DNA from: Acrasis kona
Lineage: Eukaryota; Heterolobosea; Eutetramitea; Acrasida; Acrasidae
DNA: 64,000 nt
Assembly: GCA_026419775.2 (NCBI GenBank)
Contig: JAOPGA020001330.1
Location: 1 to 64,000 of the forward strand
Direction: 5' to 3'
Shown here: one piece after another, positions 50,880 through 62,455 of the stretch
Position numbering within the stretch: the first letter of the stretch is position 1
Layout of the letters: each line of letters begins with the position of its first letter
Translations under genes and position numbers: made by a program
The notes under the pieces: model-generated
Told to the model about the DNA's origin: nothing
The model's database searches: none
The model's input: only the letters and a program-made list of their open reading frames with translations

Positions 50880-51906
50880 ATGGCTGTTTTATTACGTAGA
50901 CTCGTTTCCAAGAAGAAAAAGCGATACCAGGATACAGAGAATAACTTCGACCTAGATTTAACTTGTACGCGTATTCATACTACTCTTCTAACACAAAAAA
51001 GATGTCACAAATAGAATTATAGCTATGGGTATTCCAAGTGAAAATTACGAGAGATTTTACAGAAACCCTATGACTGAGGTTCAACGGTTTTTAGAATCAA
51101 AGCACAAAGGAAAATATAAATTGTGGAATCTTTGTGCTGAGCGCCACTATGAAAAGGCACACTTCCATGGTAGAGTAGAGGATAGTTTTCAGTTTTACGA
51201 TCATGAAGCCCCAAAGATGGAAATCATCATTCCGTTCTGTAAGAATGTTCACGAATGGCTCAACTCTGACCCAGAGAATGTTGCAATCATACATTGTAAA
51301 GCCGGAAAGGGTAGAACGGGAGTCATGATTTGTTGCTACTTACTATACTCACGGTTCAAAGACAATGCCCAGGAGAGCATGGAATTTTATGCTGTAGCGC
51401 GGACGCTCAACCAAAAAGGAGTGACTATACCGAGCCAACAGCGATACATCCGTTATTGTGATAGGGTTCTACAGCTACCTCAGAACAAATACGAACAATT
51501 AAACTCCAACAATGTATACGTACTTCCACACCCCGAGAATCGCTCTTTGAACATTACCCGTATAAAATTGAACCCAGCCCCCAACGGCGTAGGAACATGC
51601 GAACTGAGACTTTATGATGGAGACTTTAAAATAATATGCACCCATCCAAACGTCATTCGCTTTGATGAGCAAAGTAAAGAAGTGGAGTGGGTGTTCGATA
51701 AGCCATTAACAGTCAATCAGGACGTCAAAGCAAGTATCATCAGCAAGAAGGGGAAACCTTGCCTTAACTTTTGGTTCAACACTGAGTTTATTGATGACTA
51801 TAACGTTGTGATTCCTAAAATACAAATGGACAAGGCATACAAGGATTGCGGAAAGAACATTAAGTATAAGAGCAACTTTCAAGCCGAAGTCTACTTTGAA
51901 AAATAA
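50880..51906 (+). CDS. PTEN: PTEN phosphoinositide 3-phosphatase
   Basis: Exons 50880-50964 and 51002-51906 with a 37-nt intron; 329 residues. The splice recreates DLDLTYVTNRIIAMGIPSEN, matching the PTEN N-terminus with its basic PIP2-binding patch (KKKKRYQ). The P-loop is HCKAGKGRTGVM with Cys127 (human Cys124); the WPD-loop region is FYDHEAPKMEIIIPFC. A C2 domain follows (about 190-325, ending FQAEVYFEK). The disordered tail and PDZ motif of animal PTEN are absent. It removes the 3' phosphate from PIP3 at the plasma membrane. Confidence 0.95.
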
Positions 51907-52003
51907 ATTTGTACGTCTAAACTTGACTTTAATGCTGTTGTAATGCAATGTTCCTGTTCCGGTCTCTTTTCGGAATTTGTAAGGAATTCAAACGGAATAA
52001 AAC

Positions 52004-53131
52004 ATGTTAAATAGCAATTCCAAAGGACTCGTTCAAGTAGAACAAGAGCAAAACCAAAACACACGACCACAACAAATGAATCCACCTAGATTTAATACTA
52101 TCGACGATCTTTTGCACTGGGGAATTGAAAACAGTGACCCAGAGGTACTACGCCAACTGGCCCAAACTCAAAGATCCGATATTGACGTGGAGGAATCCAA
52201 GGCAAAAATAAAGTGGCTTAACGAACAGATGGCACAATTTAACATGGATCATGATTTAACAAGAAGAGCAGGAATAATCATAGAAAAGTTGAACAACGAC
52301 CTATCTTTTGACGAAACCTTAGACTTGTGGATTGAGCTCAGCGACTTGGTTGAAGACATTGACGTCGCAGTTGATTTCACCAAGTTGGGAGGGTTAGATC
52401 TAGTCGGAAGAAAATTACAAGCAAATGGGGACATGAGTTCATGGTCTCTTGAAGATTTAGAGGTGACTGAGGCAGTCGCAAACGTTTTAGGAGTGTGTTC
52501 ACAGAACAATCCCGAAGTACAAGGCAAGGTCGCGCAGCACCAAAGCGACTTCATAGTAAAGATTTTAGAAAACATCAACCAATTAAGTGAGCTCCAAAAG
52601 AATGCTGATGCTTCAGCAAAGGAATTGTTCAACATGAGACAGAGGTTACTTAAGAAGTACTTGTTCGCTCTATCGTGCCTACTTTCTGCCAACATTAACG
52701 CCATCCAATCATTTGTACAAAAACCAAATGCAGTCAAACAAATAGTTTCTCTATTATCCTTAGGAACCAAGGACGTACGTGTCAAGATTTTGTTCCTTCT
52801 TAATGGATGCTTGAGCGTTGAGATTGAGAACAACAAGAACGATCTGATCCGTCAATTGGAAGAAAACAAATTCACAGAAACATTATTCAACGTGTTAAAG
52901 GAGAGTATAGAGTTAAATCAATACGAACTTGTTGAGAAGAGTCTAAACATGATACAAGAGTTGACTTGTCATGATGTTGAGCCCTACAAGACTATTAAGA
53001 AGCACATTGTGGACGACGGGTTGATGAAGAAGGCGGGTATAGAAGATCTCAAACAAAAGATACTGACTGGAACTGAGGATAGAGGGTACTTGGACTGTCT
53101 TAAAGATGTACTTGCTGAAATAAAATTATGA
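52004..53131 (+). CDS. Fes1/HspBP1-like Hsp70 nucleotide-exchange factor
   Basis: 375 residues. After a Gln-rich head comes the family signature TIDDLLHWGIENSDPEVLRQ, then armadillo-like helical repeats (LDLWIELSDLVEDIDVAVDF, VTEAVANVLGVCSQNNPEVQ, AVKQIVSLLSLGTKDVRVKI). Fes1/HspBP1 proteins embrace the Hsp70 nucleotide-binding domain and release ADP. Cytosolic: no signal peptide, unlike SIL1. Confidence 0.8.
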   Translation: MLNSNSKGLVQVEQEQNQNTRPQQMNPPRFNTIDDLLHWGIENSDPEVLRQLAQTQRSDIDVEESKAKIKWLNEQMAQFNMDHDLTRRAGIIIEKLNNDLSFDETLDLWIELSDLVEDIDVAVDFTKLGGLDLVGRKLQANGDMSSWSLEDLEVTEAVANVLGVCSQNNPEVQGKVAQHQSDFIVKILENINQLSELQKNADASAKELFNMRQRLLKKYLFALSCLLSANINAIQSFVQKPNAVKQIVSLLSLGTKDVRVKILFLLNGCLSVEIENNKNDLIRQLEENKFTETLFNVLKESIELNQYELVEKSLNMIQELTCHDVEPYKTIKKHIVDDGLMKKAGIEDLKQKILTGTEDRGYLDCLKDVLAEIKL

Positions 53132-53370
53132 TAAATGTACATGGTTGCATGTTATTTTTTGCTAAATTAATTTCAAAGAACTTATCTAGAGGGAGATTGA
53201 CGACACTTCTAATTAGTCTGATGGTGCTTGTCAATAGATCACACTGGTCACAGTGATTCTCGGCTAAATCAAAAAATGATATCCGTCCTATTCTTAGACG
53301 CTATTTTTGCATTGGTCAATAAAAAAAATCGGTCTGACTCAAAATAACAAAACAAAACAAAACAACAATA

Positions 53371-53721
53371 ATGTCATCTATTACCAAGGTATCATCAAAC
53401 GAGCGTGAAGTAGGAGAATGGGGCCAAAAGTTCTTGGCTGAGGGTAAGTCCCTCTCCATGCGTCTATGGGAATACAGCAAGCCACAACAAGACACAAAGC
53501 CACTCGTGTCAAGACCATACGAAACAGTAGGATACGTTGTTGATGGAAAGGCCGAACTCCATCTAGAGAGTGGAGAGCCAGTTACCCTAGTAAAGGGCGA
53601 TTCATGGGTCGTACCAAAGGGCGTCAAACACACATACAAGATTATTGATGAATTCACAGCTGTTGAAGCCACATCTCCTCCCGCTGAAGAAACCAACACC
53701 AAAGGAAACCAACAAAAGTAA
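53371..53721 (+). CDS. cupin-domain protein
   Basis: 116 residues, starting after a run of AACAAAAC repeats. A single cupin_2 barrel: RPYETVGYVVDGKAELHLES, then GEPVTLVKGDSWVVPKGVKH. In canonical metal-binding cupins motif 1 has two His; here they are not present, so metal binding may be weak or absent. Polar Gln/Lys tail. Function unknown. Confidence 0.8.
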   Translation: MSSITKVSSNEREVGEWGQKFLAEGKSLSMRLWEYSKPQQDTKPLVSRPYETVGYVVDGKAELHLESGEPVTLVKGDSWVVPKGVKHTYKIIDEFTAVEATSPPAEETNTKGNQQK

Positions 53722-54116
53722 ATGTGCCATAGGCTTTGTTACAAAAATAAATAAAAAGATTTAACCATATGTTGAGCCCTATTCTCATATGCCCCAGTTT
53801 GGTGTTTTTGATCTCACCTTGCTTTTAATTAAAACATTTGATCAACTTAATTGTTCAGTTTTGGAGGACATCTGAGTCCATCATATCAATAAACAAAGGT
53901 TCTCTAAGCCAAGCAACTGAAATTTAAGTATAAGATGTTAATATATTCCTACACGTAATTTACTGAGTGTCTAAATTTATTATTTCAAATAGTGATTAGA
54001 ATACCTCGTCATGACCCTGAGCAGCTCTTAGGAAGAAAGATCGTGAGGTCTGTAGTAGCATTGTGTTGTATGAAGATGAATGCATCTTTACAAAAACAGC
54101 TGTCAACTAAAACATC
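53722..54116. other. intergenic, nothing recognised
   Basis: 395 AT-rich bases between the cupin 3' end and the CCDC22 start. No frame looks coding. Confidence 0.5.
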
Positions 54117-56060
54117 ATGAGTCGCTCAAACCTATCTGAGGTAGACAGCATCATCTTGGTACAGCTGAAACAAATTGGAATAGATTTACGTGATAACAAT
54201 GGAAAAGAAGTCACATCCTTGGCACAGTTTGATAAAGTTCTACTATATAGAGCAGCAGTTGCGTGCGTTAAAAGTGCAGGAGCATCACTACAACGCTCAT
54301 TTGATGAAATACCAGATGAAATACCCGGTGAAATGTCCCAATGCTTTCGTGTATGTACCAGCCTTGCCAATTCCATCCAGGTACTCTCTACATGCGAGTC
54401 TCAACTTAAATTTTAATAGGAATTAGGATTCCGTCAACAAATCTCCTTCGATCAATTCCTCTACCCAACCGAGAAGGATGTAAGAGCCATGTTGTCGTGG
54501 CTTGCTCAACAAGCAAAACCTGCAGAAGACTCCGAAGCCCAACCTGAAGTACTAGACACTGTGCACTCAACAGACCGTCGAGTACGTGATGCTCTAACCC
54601 ACCTCAACAGAACGACCTGGACCATGAATCCATTTTTGAAATTTCTCAAAGGCAACCCCCATCTCCCCAAGCCTGGCAGATTAGTCGCACGTGATTTAGA
54701 GTTTGCTCGTAAAGGTACGTTTGCCACCGATGTAGTTCAACAATCCGCTCGTGAGTTTGCAAGCAGTGTTTTAGAAGATAACGCAGCTCGACTGGCCCAC
54801 AGTGCCATCTTGGATGACATTTACATACAAGAGGACGCCATGGACGCAGCCAGTAGAAAAGAAGCTGACCAAAAGAGAAGTGCTCAATTAATGAAGAAGG
54901 TTGCAGATGTATTGAGATCCACTCACGGCGCGCACTCGTCCGATAACACCCAACAACACGTTCGCATGAGCAACCTCTCCGATCTCTTGCTGCCACCTGG
55001 TGCTTCCATCCACAGTAACTTTGTGAACAGGATCAAATTCGAAACCGATCAGAGCGTAAGCACTCCTCTACAACCTCCCGCCTCGACACTGAATAATTCC
55101 GAATCATCATCAGTCGAAGACAATGCTTCCAAACAAGAACAGAAGGAACAAGAGAGATTGGAAGAAATCGAAAAGTATGATTCTGCCATCTCAAAACTAA
55201 CCGATGCCATGCATCACTTTGAAACAGAGTCAAACCGTTTGGAACAAGCGCTCAAATCACACGAATCGGACCTACAGTTGGAGAAGACCAAAAAAACATC
55301 ATTGGAATCACAATACAAGGTGGACGGTCAGGTAGAGAGCCTTCTACAGGACCAGAACAAGATCCGAGAAATCCAAAACATTTGTGAAAAATCAAGACAA
55401 AACCTAATCAAGTTGGGTCAAGAGTGGGAACGTCACCGAACAACATTTGTGAATCGCATACGTCAACTAAAATTAGATCAAGCCGACAAGTTGGCAAGCA
55501 CAAAGGACTTGCTGGCAAGAGCCAAGCGGAATCGCGAGGATATGAAGAAACTAATCGTAGAAGTCAAGGAGAAGGAAGCATTGGTTCAAGCATTGGAACA
55601 AGAACGCAACAATATTCCACAAGGAGCCGAACAAGCACGCAGTCAATACATTGTTAGAATTATGGAGATTGGCAAGAGCGTAGATAAACAAAAGTTCGAA
55701 ATGAACAAGATTCTATTGGAGAATGGACAGGAGCACTCACAGGTGGTCACCTTGACACAATCATTACAAAGAACATTTAGAGAGACCGAAGATTTAATTT
55801 ACAAGGAAGCTCAAAAGGGAGATGAAAGCAGCAAGCAAGCATACAGACACTTGTCAGAAATGAGAAATTTATTCGAAGGATTGATTCAGGGAGTAAACGA
55901 CACTGGAAACACATTAAACTTGATTCGCGATCTGGACAACAACATTGAAGATTTGAGTCACGACAAGGCCGTGTTGAGCATCGACCAATTGGTTCAGGAC
56001 CTGAACATTATCAGAAACGAGAATCAACAATTAATCGAACAATTGAAACAATTCACATAA
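54117..56060 (+). CDS. CCDC22, Commander/CCC complex subunit
   Basis: Exons 54117-54380 and 54420-56060 with a 39-nt intron; 634 residues. The N-terminal calponin-homology-like (NN-CH) domain runs across the splice: VDSIILVQLKQIGIDLRDNN, then ELGFRQQISFDQFLYPTEKD, as in CCDC22 (LGY...FLYP.E..IR). Long coiled coils fill about 215-630 (KYDSAISKLTDAMHHFETES, VNRIRQLKLDQADKLASTKD). CCDC22 pairs with CCDC93 in the CCC part of Commander, which recycles membrane cargo from endosomes. Its 3' end is 41 bp from the convergent BCAS3 gene. Confidence 0.8.
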
Positions 56061-56101
56061 ATCATTTTACAATTAACTTTACATTCTTTATTACAACAAT
56101 A

Positions 56102-58927
56102 CTAATCCTTCAACAGATAATCGAAATTCGCGCTCAGTATAGAACTAGTCATATTCTGCACTCCATCATCCACCTCCTCCTCATCAGAATCACAATCAAA
56201 TTCAAGCGAAAGAACATTCTTTTGAGGAACGACCGGCGTGTCGACATTCAACACTGCCACAGGTAACGAAGCAGATAAACAAGTGGTGGTGCCCATCGCA
56301 TTCAACTTTCTGATCAAATCATCATGATCGCTTTCTCTCACATGATCAAAGTAATTATCAACATGATGATCCTTCTTTGGAGTTGGTTGCTTATAATAAT
56401 CTTGTTCGACATTAAATGAAGACAAGAAGCGCTGACGAGCAGCCAATTCCAATTCTTCATCATCATCGACTGCGCTCTTATCCTCTCGATCATCATCATC
56501 ATCGTCGAGGTCACTATCGACATGATTAGTAATGGTTCGATTCGGCAATAAACGCCTCGACTGTACATTAGGCGTTGCGTCATCTACCAAATCCCATTCG
56601 TTCTTATGATGATCATCGTCGTCGTCATCTCTAGTGGTAGTAACAACAGTAGGTGATACGGATTGTTGTTGAATCACTGGTGATGATTGTTTTGAATTCA
56701 ACGGAGTGCTCATTGCTTTGAGTATACTTCCATCCTTGACCGTACAATCACCATGATAAACCAAATCATACAAATCATCGTTACGTACGGGTATGGGATC
56801 CGTTATTCTAATCATTACGCTCTTGCTCATATCGTCATCGTCGTCGTCATCTCCGTGACGATTCGTTTCTTCGTGATTGATTTGTATGGTGGGCGATGGA
56901 TACATTTCGTGAGCAAACGATTCTATGGACGTGAATGTTTTGAATTTGAATTGACCAGTCATCCACAGGAATAAATTGGGTTGTTGATAAGTTTCAATTT
57001 CAGCATGACTGATCCATTTGGAATGATTTTCGACGATCGAATCGCATGACGGTCGCGATTCCCAATTTAAAAATAAATCACGAGATGTTTGATTTTGAGC
57101 ACGACATGCATCTAATTTGTTGATCAATGTGACTTGAAGATTTAATTTGAATTGTTTCTTTTCTTGTGGAGATGACGATTGCTTGTTGTTGTTGATCATG
57201 TTCACGAATGTATTGGGTTCTACTTGTTCCACGCATGGTTCGCATTTATAATTACAAACCAATCCTGATTTGGTACAAATCAACACATTCTCCGAATACT
57301 TTCTAGATGCTCTCTTTGGATCCAATTGTACCGATTGATCATGATCGTGATGAAATGCACAACTGCTGCTAAAGTGTCCGTCAATCTTTTTTATCGGCAT
57401 TAAAAGTGATTGGATTGGTTTCGACGATGGGGTCGTGATGCGATGCGTCCGATTCTTGAGAATGTGATAATTTGATTTGTGCGTCGTAGAGCGAGGATAC
57501 GAATTCGATGGGATCGACCGGACCTCCGTTGGGATTGATTGCGAATAAATGTGTGGTGCCGTGATCCGAACATACGCTGATCCATCTCGAATTGATGCTG
57601 AATTGAATGTTGTGAATGTTGGCGCTGGTGACGCCTCTCAATAATCTATAAATGTGACGAACGTTTCTTGGTCCTACTCTTCCGTTGGCACTGGGCATGA
57701 TTTGGTACACGTTGAGATTGGTACCCTTGATGCTGACCGTGACCAGGAGGGTTCCGCTTGGATCGAATGTCATTGCTGCGATGGGTTCGGAATGAGCTTT
57801 AAAGTGACAGATCAAATCCTTGGTCTTTACATCTCTTACTTCAATGGTACCTGCCTTCATGTATGAATTGGATGGGTTGATCGAATGTTGTTGTTGTTGT
57901 TGTTGATGATGATGTTGATGGGAATGATCTGAATAATGTGTGGGACCGTTGATTACGTTGGATAATTGCTTGTAGCCAATGTCGCCTAGGTAGAGAGTGG
58001 TGGATGCTACTTTCTTGGCAACGTCCATGCTAATCTCTGCAATGGTTTGATTCCTGTGTTGCGTGTAATCCATCTTCTTGTTGGTGACAATGTTGGGACT
58101 TGGATAAGCTATCCATCTCTGTCCGAGTGCAACGGGTCCCAATTGAACGAAACGTTCTCTATGTTCGGTTGATTCTTGTTCCAAGTTATGTAGTGGATAA
58201 CATTCTAAGCTGTTCACGTCCTTTTCTAATGTTTGATTGTTGAACCAATAGATGGATGATTGATCGCAAATGATGAGAACATGTGGGTTGGAGCATATTT
58301 GGTTGACTTCGGTGCTGAATGATAATTCATGAACACTTTCGTGGGTCTTTAGGGAGAAGAAATTAACCTTAGTGGGTTCGTCTTTGTAAACGATTGCTAT
58401 GAGTGGGTATTTGTCATATAGAGAAGAAACTATTTCTTGCTTCTCATCAGGTTTGCAAAGAATCTATGGGATTGGGTTAGTAGGAGAGTTGGTTCATGAA
58501 ACCATACCTTTGCAAATTTAACTGCTTTTTCTCTTCTCGATATGATTTCTTGTACATTTTTGGGTTCCGTTACATCATGGACTTGAAATCCATTTGCATA
58601 GGCCAAAATTAAATAAAGTTTCTTTTGCTTGTTGGCACCAGTGGATATTTGGACTTCAGAAAACTCACTCCATAATAACTCATCTTTACTACGTAAATGA
58701 TGTTGTAACTGTTGAGTTTCCATGTCGACGTCATCTTCATTGTGAAGATTAATGGTGTCATTTCCAGACATTAGAGCTTTTCCGATCTTGTTGGCATGCT
58801 TGGACCACTCAATTTCCCTAACAAAAGATACACCCTGGTGCAGATAACTCTTGCTTTGGCTGTTGTACTGGGGGCTTCCTTGTTCTGCTCCTGCCTCATT
58901 GATGACAGGATAATGAAATTGGGACAT
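56102..58927 (-). CDS. BCAS3: BCAS3-like WD40 protein (one frame shift)
   Basis: Exon 1 58508-58927, a 44-nt intron, then exon 2 56102-58463; 926 residues if one base is removed. The WD40 half matches BCAS3 closely: GTIEVRDVKTKDLICHFKAH, TLLVTVSIKGTNLNVYQIMP, NIQFSINSRWISVCSDHGTT and HLFAINPNGGPV. The BCAS3-specific C-terminal domain follows, then an Asp-rich, disordered tail. A Gln/His repeat interrupts the propeller near 57885-57925. At A6 (about 57390-57395) the frame changes by one; five A would give a continuous protein. BCAS3 works with C16orf70/PHAF1 at autophagic membranes and binds phosphoinositides. Confidence 0.85.
57878..57930 (-). repeat. CAA/CAC codon repeat (Gln/His run)
   Basis: Minus-strand CAA/CAT triplets encode His then Gln runs inside the BCAS3 propeller, likely a surface loop. 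Such triplets are prone to length change. Confidence 0.7.
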
Positions 58928-59462
58928 TAAATGATTATAAGCTGATTTGATACCTTCTTCGGTTTTAATTGATGGTCTTAAAAAAGATATGAGTTCGAAT
59001 GGCAGTTACAAAAAACCAATGACCGGTTCAGGATTGAAGGGGATGAGGGAAGTTGAACATTTTGTTTCGGTATTGGATATGAAAGCAGGTCAGCCTTGTT
59101 GTAGAGGAGTTGAAATATCCTGATTCATAAGCAACAATGGTGTTACAGTTTGTAGAAGAAATGAGATTATTCATTATTTTGAACGAATGTTAGAAGGATC
59201 CGAAACAATGACTATCGTAATTAATTATAATGAGTTTATGATAGATGTCCCTTTATCACAAATATCATTTGTTAGGCACAGCAGATTAAATTATAGTCGG
59301 AAAAGAGTCTCTTTGATTACCTTCGATCTTCTCGCAAAATTTTCAAATTCATTCGGATAGTTACGATTTCGACTGTTGATCCTCTCGCTGAAATGTGTGA
59401 GGTTGCTACAGCAAGCAACAAAAGGTTTCTCGCAGCCGAACCAAGCAGAGGATTGTGAAGAG
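58928..59462. other. intergenic with a weak 44-codon ORF
   Basis: A plus-strand ORF at 58990-59124 (MSSNGSYKKPMTGSGLKGMR) has an ATG and TGA but no other support. The rest is the divergent promoter region of BCAS3 and the next gene. Confidence 0.3.
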
Positions 59463-60542
59463 ATGATACAAAGAACTTATTCTCGCTTAACCGGTGCTCT
59501 TAGGATGCTTGAAATAGAGCATCAATCGCCATTTGAATGCATCTGCTACATAAATGAGGAATTTTCCGGGTCAAGTTCCCTTTATACTGCATATAAAGTG
59601 GCAGAAGATATTTTTCTTGTTGTCAACTCTAATGAAGGATTTAATAGCAGAAATAGTGCTTCAGAGTATTCAACAACGGTGAACTTGGTATCCTTCTGTA
59701 AAGTTGTTGAATCCGAAATGATATTTCAGAATGATCATTTTTACCAAGGCGATCATATTGATGGAAATTCTGAATTTTTCGATAAAGAACGTGTTAAAGA
59801 TCTCATTAAATACCTAAAAGTTGATTATGATGAATATGGTTTTATCAATAAAATTTTTCAACTTTCAGGATATGGAGATTCTTATGTTACTGAATGCGAA
59901 GACCATGATCAAGACTACGTTGATCGAGTTTGGATCACACATGATCCATTTGTTACACGTTCACAACCAAAATGTATCCTAAGAGGCGAAGCTAGGCTTG
60001 GTTATCAAGAATTTATGAAACCTATGGCTCAGGTGGAAGAATTACTACAGAGGTTTAAAAGCTTGGTGTTTGGTTGCAGAAGGACTGCAATTATCACCAT
60101 GATGAAGTTAATTAATTTTATTTTGTGTGATATGGTGATAACTGGAAAGCTGAAATCTGCATTTCATGCACATGACATTGAAGAGTTTGATGTATTCAAA
60201 AAGCATGTAACAAAAGCTTCTGGGTTTAACATTCTATTTCACACTGGAAAATACTCTAATGCCACTTTGACTAAAGGAACATGTACATTCAAATTAAATG
60301 ATGGGAAGAATGTATTGGTTACAGTCACATACTCGTCGACATATCGATATAATTCAAAAAACGATAAAGATTTATCCATCGAATATAATGGATATACTGA
60401 ACAAATGATGGCAAAAGGATTGGGTCTGTCTGATTGGAGTTCAAAGAAGATACGTAAATTCATCGTGGCTTGTTTAACACAATGCCTTCCGTTGGCGCAA
60501 CCAAGTCAATTGGATGCGTATGTAAGATCGCAAAACGATTAA
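59463..60542 (+). CDS. hypothetical protein
   Basis: 359 residues from the first in-frame ATG (MIQRTYSRLTGALRMLEIEH); the frame is open a further 29 codons upstream without ATG. The protein is soluble, Tyr/Asp-rich and of mixed alpha/beta composition, with stretches CICYINEEFSGSSSLYTAYK, GDSYVTECEDHDQDYVD, KHVTKASGFNILFHTGKYSN and LGLSDWSSKKIRKFIVACLT. No motif is recognised. The intergenic gaps on both sides are large, so it is probably transcribed alone. Confidence 0.65.
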   Translation: MIQRTYSRLTGALRMLEIEHQSPFECICYINEEFSGSSSLYTAYKVAEDIFLVVNSNEGFNSRNSASEYSTTVNLVSFCKVVESEMIFQNDHFYQGDHIDGNSEFFDKERVKDLIKYLKVDYDEYGFINKIFQLSGYGDSYVTECEDHDQDYVDRVWITHDPFVTRSQPKCILRGEARLGYQEFMKPMAQVEELLQRFKSLVFGCRRTAIITMMKLINFILCDMVITGKLKSAFHAHDIEEFDVFKKHVTKASGFNILFHTGKYSNATLTKGTCTFKLNDGKNVLVTVTYSSTYRYNSKNDKDLSIEYNGYTEQMMAKGLGLSDWSSKKIRKFIVACLTQCLPLAQPSQLDAYVRSQND

Positions 60543-60878
60543 TAAAGGCTTTTGATTTCTAACTTGTGTTCTTGAGTTCGGACAGGATTGAACGTACCAT
60601 GGTACCAAAATCCTGTTACATTAATCATGTTTTGGAATATTGAACACAATTTGTATTATTAGCCCTCGTTTTATACTTTCTCTAGTAATGTTCATTTGTT
60701 GTTACGAATGATAAATTATTGTTACCTTATTGTGTTTTATTTGCGGTGTATCTATGTCCAATATATTATATCTATATAGTTAGAATAAAGGACAGCAAGC
60801 ATAGTGTGACATACGTGCTGGGGTGCTGCTTGAAGCAACAGTTCTATTTATAAGTGTCGACTTTATTTTTATAATTTT
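60543..60878. other. intergenic
   Basis: 336 AT-rich bases with a poly(A)-type end for the gene before and the promoter of the Rab gene. Nothing recognised. Confidence 0.4.
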
Positions 60879-61789
60879 ATGACAGGGTTGTTAGAAAAAA
60901 TTAATGTTTGTAAAGTAGTGACGTTAGTGGGTATTGCAACCTTTGCAAGCCTCCAAACCTCGCACATGGCATCTATTGTATCCAAGACAGCTATAACGCT
61001 GTCATCCATTAACCTATCCATGAAGAGGTCTTTGAGGAATTTGAAAATTCTTGTACTAGGTGAGTCTGTAATTTGACGTGGTCCTAACTTTCAGGTAATC
61101 CTGGTGTTGGTAAAACAAGCATCATCAAAGAGTTTATATGCGGATCATTTCAAAATGATTATGAACCAACCCTGGGCGTAGATTTTGCGAGCCGAAGTAT
61201 TGCTTTGTCGGAGGAGGCAGAGGACAGACTAAATATGAACATTGTAGACACAGCGGGCGATGAGCGGTACCAAGGGCTGTCTGTGAGCTACTTTCGGAAT
61301 GTTGATGTTTGCGTTTTGGTCTTTGATTGCACCGATAGATCATCTTTCGAGAGTTTAGACAAATGGAAGGACGAATTTATTATTCAAGCTGGGTTGTCGC
61401 TTGACAATGATGAGTATCCATTCGTTGTGCTGTGCAATAAAATAGATCTATCTCACGAGAGAGTCACGACTGATATCGAAGCACAAGCATGGTGCCAAAA
61501 GCAACACCAATCATTCACGTACATGGAAGTTAGTGCAAAATGGAGTCATGAAAATGAGGACGACAACATAAAGGTTGACAACGTGTTCGTACAAATCGCG
61601 GAGAAGGCATTAACAAGTAATATTGAATGGTCGAATAGTTCCGGGAAACAAAACAAGCACACTCTACTTGTTGGAAAGAAGAAGAAGCCGAGGAAAATCG
61701 ATGAAGACAATCAACAAACACCAACAACAAACTATATAGAGCAACCGTTCGACAGCGGTTTTTGTAGTAAATGTTGTATTATTTTATAG
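60879..61789 (+). CDS. Rab-like small GTPase with N-terminal extension
   Basis: Exons 60879-61059 and 61095-61789 with a 35-nt intron that splits the P-loop codon; 291 residues. G1 GNPGVGKTS, G3 VDTAGDERYQG, G4 NKID, G5 SAK. Unlike canonical Rabs, W-DTAG is V-DTAG and the G5 SAK is followed by an insert (WSHENEDDNIK). The first 55 residues precede the G domain and hold a hydrophobic patch; an internal ATG near 61020 (MKRSLRNLKILVLG) gives the usual length. The C-terminus SKCCIIL allows dual geranylgeranylation. Membrane-traffic switch. Confidence 0.85.
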
Positions 61790-62455
61790 ATACAGTAATT
61801 AGCCTCTTTTCTTCCTCTTGTTGTTCCAATCGGCACAATTCCATAATTCTCATTTTGTTTGATAACTCATGATGTTAATTCTGCATTTCGATCTTGGTCA
61901 TATTTTAATGATAGATTGCAGCGCAACGGTTTCTTCTTCTTAGATTTTGCTTGTTAGATTTAAGATAACGCTTTTTTGTTCTTCCTATTATAACTTATTT
62001 CTTCAAATTCACTGCTGCTATCATCAGTAGTGTGATATCCTTGTAATTGTCATCCAACGGCACATGGTTCCTCGTCTAATACTCTTGGTTTAATTAATAA
62101 CGAAGTTGCTAAGCTAGATCTCAATGTCTCCATGTTATTGCGTTATTTGTTTCAAGATACTTGTGTTCTTGGTGTTTGAATATACACAGTGAGGCATGAT
62201 AGTGCAAGATTATTTTATTTAATCAACCAATGGATTTATGCAAGAAGTTAAGACGGCCATCCCGTCGTGTTAAAATTCTGCAATCTTCTAGAATAATGTG
62301 ATTCCTGAGGTTTGGAATTGGGGGATTTCAACAAACACATTCTGTCATATCCCTCGTTCCTATGTTTACCATCAATTGTTGTGGTTGTTGTAAACAGCGC
62401 ATTTTAGAATTTAACAATAAAAAAGGGATAACTTCATTCAATAACAAACTCAAAA
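61790..62455 (-). pseudogene. possible damaged minus-strand gene within an intergenic region
   Basis: From ATG 62133 (minus) the frame reads METLRSSLATSLLIKPRVLD, EEPCAVG, TGA, then QLQGYHTTDDSSSEFEEISY before further stops. The in-frame TGA is not removed by a plausible intron. The rest of 61790-62455 shows no gene. The true gene end, if any, is unknown. Confidence 0.2.

Noticed and set aside
54506-54996. Minus-strand frames opposite CCDC22
   Set aside because: Antisense shadows of a coding exon.
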